From JBFXDI01 sp050181295 (GTDB taxonomy: Bacteria; Pseudomonadota; Alphaproteobacteria; Rhizobiales; Aestuariivirgaceae), in the NCBI GenBank assembly GCA_050181295.1, contig JBFXDI010000149.1, positions 1-9,596 of the forward strand: a stretch of 9,596 nucleotides of DNA. Reading direction: 5' to 3'. The translations under genes and the position numbers were made by a program. The notes beneath the pieces are model-generated. The model was not told the origin of the DNA, did no database searches, and was given only the letters and a program-made list of their open reading frames with translations. This document shows positions 6,410 through 9,596 of this stretch, in pieces; position 1 is the stretch's first letter, and each line of letters opens with the position of its first letter.

Positions 6410-7232
6410 CGGCGTGTCCGTTGAGGCGGCGGTGGAGGGCGAGGAAACCGTTGGCAGGCGCTCCGGGCGGCGCCCGCGGGCGGACCGCCCGGCCCTCGAG
6501 CCAGGCGGGCTCGAAGCCGGCCCAGCCATTGGCGATCATCGCGTCCGCGGCCGCCCGGGGATCTCCGGCCCCGGCGAGTTTCTGGGCCAGAAGCCGCGCG
6601 CCGTGGGCCGTCAGCGGTTTCCGCAATCGCGCCCGATGCTCGACGACCGCAGCCGCGCGCTCCGCGTCGAGAACGACCCCCAGCTCGTCGACCGGCCGCC
6701 AGCGCCCTCGGCTGCTTCCGCCGGGTTCGCCGCTCTCGGGTGCCGAAGCCGGAACCGTCCGGGTCCGGTCCTCGCCCGCAGCGCGCGGCGAGCGAAGCGA
6801 GCTCTCTGGCTTCTGGATTCTGGCATCTTCGCCCGCGCGATGCTTGAGCGAGGCTTCTGCCAAGCCATTGTCATCATTGAGGTCGACCTCCCGGAGCGAG
6901 CGACTTTTTCCGCCTTTCGCGCCGTTTTCCGCGTGTTTTTCAGCGAGTTTTCCCGCGAGTTCGATCTCCTTCTCGGCGCGGGCGTTCGACAGCCCGTCAC
7001 GTCGAAGCACCAGCTTCTCCTTCGCGATGAGTTGCGACCTGATCCCCTGCCACTTGCGGACCGTGATCCCGCACACGGCCGCGAGCCACCGTGCGTCGTC
7101 GGGGATCGGCCCGCCGCGGTCGTAGATCAGATCGAGGCAGATGCTGTAGGCGCCCTTCTCCTCGAGCGAGAGGCCGAGCGAGCCATGGATGAAGTCGGCG
7201 CCGAAGCGCTTGTACCAGGGACGCGCGGCCAT
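6324..7232 (-). CDS. DUF1376 phage replication protein
   Basis: 302 residues. The N-terminal 95 residues are a textbook DUF1376 (YdaU-like) domain: RPWYKRFGADFIHGSLGLSL, EEKGAYSICLDLIYDRGGPI, PDDARWLAAVCGITVRKWQ, then NARAEKEIE. The domain is a winged-helix-type fold found in phage replication or primosome initiators. A charged, low-complexity linker follows (about 96-185, with KHAENGAKGGKSR and an SSLRSPR run). The C-terminal part contains KPLTAHGARLLAQKLAGAGD and MIANGWAGFEPAW (about 205-245), a module often found at the end of such proteins. The start ATG at 7232 overlaps the stop of the DnaA-like gene as TGATG, pointing to translational coupling. No separate ribosome binding site is seen. 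Likely role: bringing host replication proteins to the phage origin. Confidence 0.88.
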   Translation of the reverse strand: MAARPWYKRFGADFIHGSLGLSLEEKGAYSICLDLIYDRGGPIPDDARWLAAVCGITVRKWQGIRSQLIAKEKLVLRRDGLSNARAEKEIELAGKLAEKHAENGAKGGKSRSLREVDLNDDNGLAEASLKHRAGEDARIQKPESSLRSPRAAGEDRTRTVPASAPESGEPGGSSRGRWRPVDELGVVLDAERAAAVVEHRARLRKPLTAHGARLLAQKLAGAGDPRAAADAMIANGWAGFEPAWLEGRAVRPRAPPGAPANGFLALHRRLNGHADDDQPFDAKPADAAGGTAVRRPAGPARS

Positions 7233-7882
7233 CAGGCGCCGGCGCGCACCGCGGCCGCACCCTCCCCTTCGCTCCGATCCGCGGCGGCCGCGGCGAGCGT
7301 ACGCAGCCGCGCGATCTCGGCATCGAGCGCCTTCCGCGCCGCTTCGAGCGTCGCGAGCCGGCCGGCGGCAGAGCGCGGCAGGCTGCGCGGCGCCGCCTTC
7401 GCTGCGTCCTTCTTCCCGGTCTTCGGATGGCGGACCTTCCAGCCCGTCATCCACACCATGCCGCGCGGCAGCGGCGCGCCGGTACGCACATGGTGGCGCA
7501 TCACCGCGTGGCCGATGGAGGTGTGGTCGCGGTTGAACACGCGGCCGATCGCCGGCAGCGAGAGCGCGGTCTCCGCCACGCAGCGGTAGATCGCCTCGTG
7601 CCGCGCCGGGATCAGCGCCCAGGCTCTCCGCTCGGACAGGATGTCCTTCACCGGGATGTCGTGCTTCTCCGACACCTCCGCGATGATCCGCTGGCAGGCG
7701 CCAAGCGGGATCGCGGGCGGCATCGCGGCCGGCGCAGCGGCCCTGGGGACGGCCGGCGCCGGCCGCGCCGGAGGGGGCTCCACCGCGCCGGCCTTCGCCT
7801 GATATTCGCGCCCCGCCGCCTCGATCCGCCGGCCGGCGGCACTGCGCCCGATGGCGGCACCGGAAGCACCAAAGCTGTTCAT
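7232..7882 (-). CDS. DnaA domain IV-only protein, phage replication initiator
   Basis: 216 residues, far shorter than DnaA (about 450-500). Residues 64-131 match DnaA domain IV, the double-stranded DNA-binding part: QRIIAEVSEKHDIPVKDILS, then RHEAIYRCVAETALSLPAIG and GRVFNRDHTSIGHAV (113-127). The last is the DnaA signature, with Asn where DnaA usually has Gly before RDHT. There is no AAA+ ATPase region: the first 60 residues are Ala/Pro-rich linker. The tail (171-200, RLATLEAARKALDAEIARLR) is a probable coiled coil. It can therefore bind DnaA-box-like sites but cannot form an ATP-driven helicase-loading filament; it may recruit partners or compete with host DnaA. ATG 7882 has GAGGAAC about 8 bases upstream. 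It is the first gene of the leftward operon, after the terminator at 7974-8022. Confidence 0.88.
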   Translation of the reverse strand: MNSFGASGAAIGRSAAGRRIEAAGREYQAKAGAVEPPPARPAPAVPRAAAPAAMPPAIPLGACQRIIAEVSEKHDIPVKDILSERRAWALIPARHEAIYRCVAETALSLPAIGRVFNRDHTSIGHAVMRHHVRTGAPLPRGMVWMTGWKVRHPKTGKKDAAKAAPRSLPRSAAGRLATLEAARKALDAEIARLRTLAAAAADRSEGEGAAAVRAGA

Positions 7883-7973
7883 CTTTTGTTCCTCGTATCA
7901 CCTGTGTACGACCGGCCGGCCCGGGGCACAATGCCGAAGTGGTTCAGCGCCCCGGTCCATCCCCGGCGCACCC

Positions 7974-8022
7974 AAAAGGAAAAAGGGGCGTCCCCGCCGA
8001 CATGGCGAAGCGGGGACGCCCC
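7974..8022 (-). terminator. Strong intrinsic terminator in the early leader
   Basis: Read on the minus strand: GGGGCGTCCCCG, a 14-base loop, CGGGGACGCCCC (12 perfect pairs), then TTTTTCCTTTT. This is the best terminator in the window. It stands between the leftward promoter at 8150-8179 and the first replication gene (start 7882), so replication genes need readthrough or another promoter. Confidence 0.85.
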
Positions 8023-8025
8023 AGA

Positions 8026-8089
8026 GTGGCGAACTCGACAACAGCCGAGTTCCCACCAAGGAGGCGAACTGGCAACAGCCGAGTTCGCC
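8026..8089 (-). ncRNA. Tandem near-identical hairpins in the leader RNA
   Basis: Two hairpins are repeated head to tail on the minus strand just before the terminator. First (8063-8089): GGCGAACT, 11-base loop, AGTTCGCC. Second (8026-8056): GTGGGAACTCG, loop GCTGTTGT, CGAGTTC, bulged G, CCAC. Both carry the same 14 bases GAACTCGGCTGTTG (plus positions 8073-8086 and 8039-8052). Repeated structured sites before a terminator resemble antitermination sites or a terminated small RNA; no protein frame fits. RNA status is inferred. Confidence 0.5.
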
Positions 8090-8149
8090 AGCCGGGAGCG
8101 GTGGGGAGGGAGGGGGGACCGCTCGACCGGCGTTCGATCTCATGCCCAT

Positions 8150-8179
8150 CATGTACGCTAGACGTACATCAACCGTCAA
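8150..8179 (-). promoter_or_regulatory. Leftward early promoter
   Basis: Minus strand: CTTGAC/TTGACG -35 box at 8179-8174, an 18-base spacer, and TACATG as -10 at 8155-8150. The operator 8151-8169 fills the end of the spacer and the -10, so repressor binding would block it. It would drive the leader RNA and, with readthrough, the replication genes. Confidence 0.6.
8151..8169. promoter_or_regulatory. Operator 1 for the repressor
   Basis: ATGTACG, 5-base centre CTAGA, CGTACAT: perfect 7-base inverted arms. An operator with the same arms and spacing lies at 8666-8684 on the other side of the repressor gene. Extra half-sites occur at 8188-8193 (GTACAT), 8202-8208 (ATGTACG), 8601-8607 (TGTACAT) and 7905-7910 (TGTACG). 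Confidence 0.75.
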
Positions 8180-8237
8180 GACAATTTGTACATCCTGACG
8201 CATGTACGGGCCGTCCCTGCAGTTGCATGGTGCGCAC

Positions 8238-8576
8238 ATGCCGAAGGTTACGCCCCGTCCAAAGCCGGCGCCGCGCTACCGGCGGACATTCATCCGCCAG
8301 TGGCGTGAATTCCGTGGGCTGACGCTCGAGCAACTCGCCGATCGCGTCGGCACCACCCACGCCACGCTGAGCCGCGTGGAGCGCGGGCTCCAGCCTTACA
8401 GCCAGGCGCTTCTCGAGGCGGTGGCGGAGGCGCTGGGCTGCGAGCCGGCCGACCTCCTCGTGCGCGACCCTTCGGACCCCGAGGGCATCTGGACGGTGTG
8501 GGACCACGCCAAGCCCGGGGAGCGGCGGATGATCGTCGATCTCGCCAAGACCGTTACCAAGACGGGAACGTCCTAG
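8238..8576 (+). CDS. XRE-family phage repressor
   Basis: 112 residues. After a basic head (PKVTPRPKPAPRYRR), residues 17-75 form an XRE/Cro-CI helix-turn-helix: FIRQWREFRGLTLEQLADRV, GTTHATLSRVERGLQPYSQA, then LLEAVAEALGCEPADLL. The tail contains GIWTVWDHAKPGERRMIVDL, a short oligomerisation or accessory region; there is no self-cleaving peptidase domain as in lambda CI. It lies between two identical operators and divergent from the replication operon, the position of a lysogeny repressor. Neither ATG 8238 nor the in-frame ATG at 8202 has a ribosome binding site. If TACATC at 8189-8194 is the -10 box, transcription would begin about at 8202 and the message would be leaderless with 12 extra residues. 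Self-regulation through the half-sites at 8188-8208 is likely (inference). Confidence 0.87.
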   Translation: MPKVTPRPKPAPRYRRTFIRQWREFRGLTLEQLADRVGTTHATLSRVERGLQPYSQALLEAVAEALGCEPADLLVRDPSDPEGIWTVWDHAKPGERRMIVDLAKTVTKTGTS

Positions 8577-8656
8577 ATTTCAATATCTTGGGTTGCGCTG
8601 TGTACATCACGGCGTCAGGCCGATTCCATCATCTGTGTATTTGGTGCACATACGGC

Positions 8657-8685
8657 TTGTGACGTATGTACGGACTGCGTACATT
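8657..8685 (+). promoter_or_regulatory. Rightward operator-controlled promoter
   Basis: TTGTGA (8657-8662), a 17-base spacer and TACATT (8680-8685) form a plausible promoter for the gene at 8715. The geometry copies the leftward promoter: the outer arm of the operator forms the -10 box. A degenerate site, TGTGTAT..GCACATA, lies at 8634-8652. Confidence 0.55.
8666..8684. promoter_or_regulatory. Operator 2 for the repressor
   Basis: ATGTACG, 5-base centre GACTG, CGTACAT. The arms and spacing are identical to operator 1 while the centre differs, as expected of a site kept by selection for protein binding. It lies 30 bases upstream of the ATG at 8715. Confidence 0.75.
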
Positions 8686-8714
8686 TTGCGCGTCAGCATA
8701 AAGGCGCGGTCCCA

Positions 8715-9434
8715 ATGATCAGCCCGGCAATCCAGCAACCCGCCGAACGCCCGCCCGCCCCTGCGAGCGCCCCGGCCACCGACCTCGCGCCGTCGGCCGT
8801 GCCGAGCCTGCCGCGGAGTCCAGCATCGCGGTCGGAACACAATTTCGCAGCCCACGCCTCCCCGGGCTTGACCGGAGGCCCATTGGCGTTGCCACCGGCC
8901 CGGAGTCCCGAAAACCCCGACGATTCCGCATCCGGCGAACCGCCATTGGACCCCGGGTCGAGCCCGGGGAGGAGCACGTGGATGGGTCTGTCCGCAACCG
9001 ATCCGCCGTCGCAATCCTCCGCGCGCCAGTCATTGTCACCGGGCAATGAGCTCCCTGCCCTCCGGCTGCGCCACCCCGCCCCCAGCGGCGCGCTCCACCG
9101 CTTCGACATCGCGGCCGACCACCTCGCCGCCGCGCTCCTCCCGGCTCGCACCCGCTTCGGCGAACTCTTCCCCGCCCTCTCCGACGACCAGCGCATCGCG
9201 GCCGCGGAAGCAATGCCGGATCTGATGCGCGACATCCTCCACGCCGCGGACGATTTCATCCGCGCGCTCTGCCTCGACGCCGATGGCTTCATCGGCGGCG
9301 TCTTCAGCGCCTATGGGCGAAAAGCCGTCGGCTGCGTCGCCAGCGCCGGCTGGGAGACCGAAAGCTTCGATGCGGATTTCACCGACGCCGCGGAGCGGCT
9401 TCGGTGCGAGGCGGAGCGGCGGGAAGACGATTGA
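8715..9434 (+). CDS. Unrecognised prophage protein with embedded palindrome
   Basis: 239 residues. The first 47 are Ala/Pro-rich. Residues 48-86 (SPGLTGGPLALPP to DPGSSPGR) are the translation of palindromic element B. From about 119 on it looks like a real folded, mostly helical protein: ALHRFDIAADHLAAALLPAR, then FGELFPALSDDQRIAAAEAM, LMRDILHAADDFIRALCLDA and an acidic/basic tail ending ERREDD. I do not recognise it. AAGG lies 10 bases before ATG 8715, and operator 2 sits just upstream, so the repressor probably controls it. Codon use is GC3-rich at both ends but weaker around 8820-9040, consistent with inserted sequence. If the true start lies downstream (for example ATG 8982), the element would be upstream sequence instead. 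Confidence 0.6.
   Translation: MISPAIQQPAERPPAPASAPATDLAPSAVPSLPRSPASRSEHNFAAHASPGLTGGPLALPPARSPENPDDSASGEPPLDPGSSPGRSTWMGLSATDPPSQSSARQSLSPGNELPALRLRHPAPSGALHRFDIAADHLAAALLPARTRFGELFPALSDDQRIAAAEAMPDLMRDILHAADDFIRALCLDADGFIGGVFSAYGRKAVGCVASAGWETESFDADFTDAAERLRCEAERREDD
8857..8972 (+). repeat. Dispersed palindromic element, copy B
   Basis: Arms of 31 bases (8857-8887 and 8942-8972, about 26 matches when paired) surround a 54-base spacer. Left arm CCTCCCCGGGCTTG..CCCATTGGC, spacer with GGAGTCCCGAA and TTCCGCATC, right arm GCCATTGGACCCCGGGTC..GGGGAGG. It is the same element as copy A but in opposite orientation, with more decayed pairing. Confidence 0.8.
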
Positions 9435-9562
9435 CCGGGCGGCCGCAACAGGCTCCCGAGCTCCCCCCTTGAGGCAGGGGAATCGCATATGGCTTTTGGG
9501 GCTATTGCGGTAGGGTGCGAACAGGATTCTGAAGGTCTCTCCTTTGGTTGTGGAGGAGAGGC
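9435..9562. other. Intergenic region before the right-edge gene
   Basis: No gene seen. A CTCTCCT/AGGAGAG inverted repeat (9537-9543 with 9554-9560, 10-base loop) includes the GGAGG ribosome binding site of the next start, so folding could hide that site. Confidence 0.4.
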
Positions 9563-9596
9563 ATGGATGGGTTTGGACGGCATTTTTCGCAGTTGG
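9563..9596 (+). CDS. Start of a gene cut by the window edge
   Basis: A strong ribosome binding site (GGAGGAGAG, 9552-9560) precedes ATG 9563 (MDGFGRHFSQL) and, in another frame, ATG 9567 (MGLDGIFRSW). Spacing slightly favours 9563 (6 bases) but 9567 (10 bases) is possible. Only about 11 codons are visible, so the product cannot be named. Confidence 0.4.
   Translation, partial: MDGFGRHFSQL

Noticed and set aside
7233..7931. Upstream extension of the DUF1376 frame to 7931
   Set aside because: The extra residues are an out-of-frame reading of the DnaA-like gene; the DUF1376 domain begins exactly at the ATG at 7232.
8102..8117. G-rich run GGGGAGGGAGGGGGG as a quadruplex
   Set aside because: Only three separate G-runs, so four tracts need splitting the last one; in this GC-rich DNA it may be chance.
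8002..8322. Plus-strand frame starting MAKRGRPRVANSTT
   Set aside because: It runs through the terminator, the repeated hairpins and operator 1, and overlaps the repressor gene in another frame. It has no properly spaced ribosome binding site and is Arg/Pro-rich as expected by chance.

Overview
The window is high-GC DNA (roughly two thirds or more G+C by eye). It looks alphaproteobacterial: CTTGAC-type -35 boxes, GC-rich third codon positions, phage gene types common in Rhodobacterales/Rhizobiales prophages, and a dispersed CCCGGGCTTGACCCGGG-type palindromic element of a kind frequent in that class. I cannot name a genus.

The right half is the switch and replication region of a temperate phage or a prophage remnant. 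An XRE-family repressor (8238-8576, + strand) has identical ATGTACG-N5-CGTACAT operators on both sides (8151-8169 and 8666-8684). Each operator lies in a promoter so that its outer arm forms the -10 box. The leftward promoter leads into an untranslated stretch with two near-identical hairpins and a strong intrinsic terminator. Beyond the terminator is a minus-strand replication set: a DnaA domain IV-only protein (7232-7882), a DUF1376 replication protein joined to it by a TGATG overlap (6324-7232), a helicase-loader-like protein (5783-6409), then an unrecognised basic protein (4771-5367). The rightward promoter faces an unrecognised gene (8715-9434). At the far left is a Sf6-type terminase small subunit (169-582, minus strand), in the same direction as the replication genes. 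No large terminase, integrase or structural gene is visible.

Between the replication genes and the terminase lies a plus-strand block that does not look like phage core. It has a secreted Ala/Pro-rich protein (1757-2305), an exported tandem DUF1259-DUF1259-cytochrome c fusion (2388-3620), a 22-residue membrane peptide with an excellent ribosome binding site (3902-3970), and a nucleotidyltransferase (4161-4811) that overlaps the last prophage gene tail to tail. This reads as accessory cargo, or host DNA inserted between prophage parts. The redox fusion protein is the most unusual single gene.

Two copies of one 109-116 bp palindromic element occur in opposite orientation. One (5570-5678) is in a gene gap. 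The other (8857-8972) sits inside the open frame of the 8715-9434 gene and keeps it open. Long stretches without convincing genes (1-168, 670-1127, 1227-1756, 3621-3901, 5368-5782) hold mainly hairpins and an AT-rich promoter-like island.
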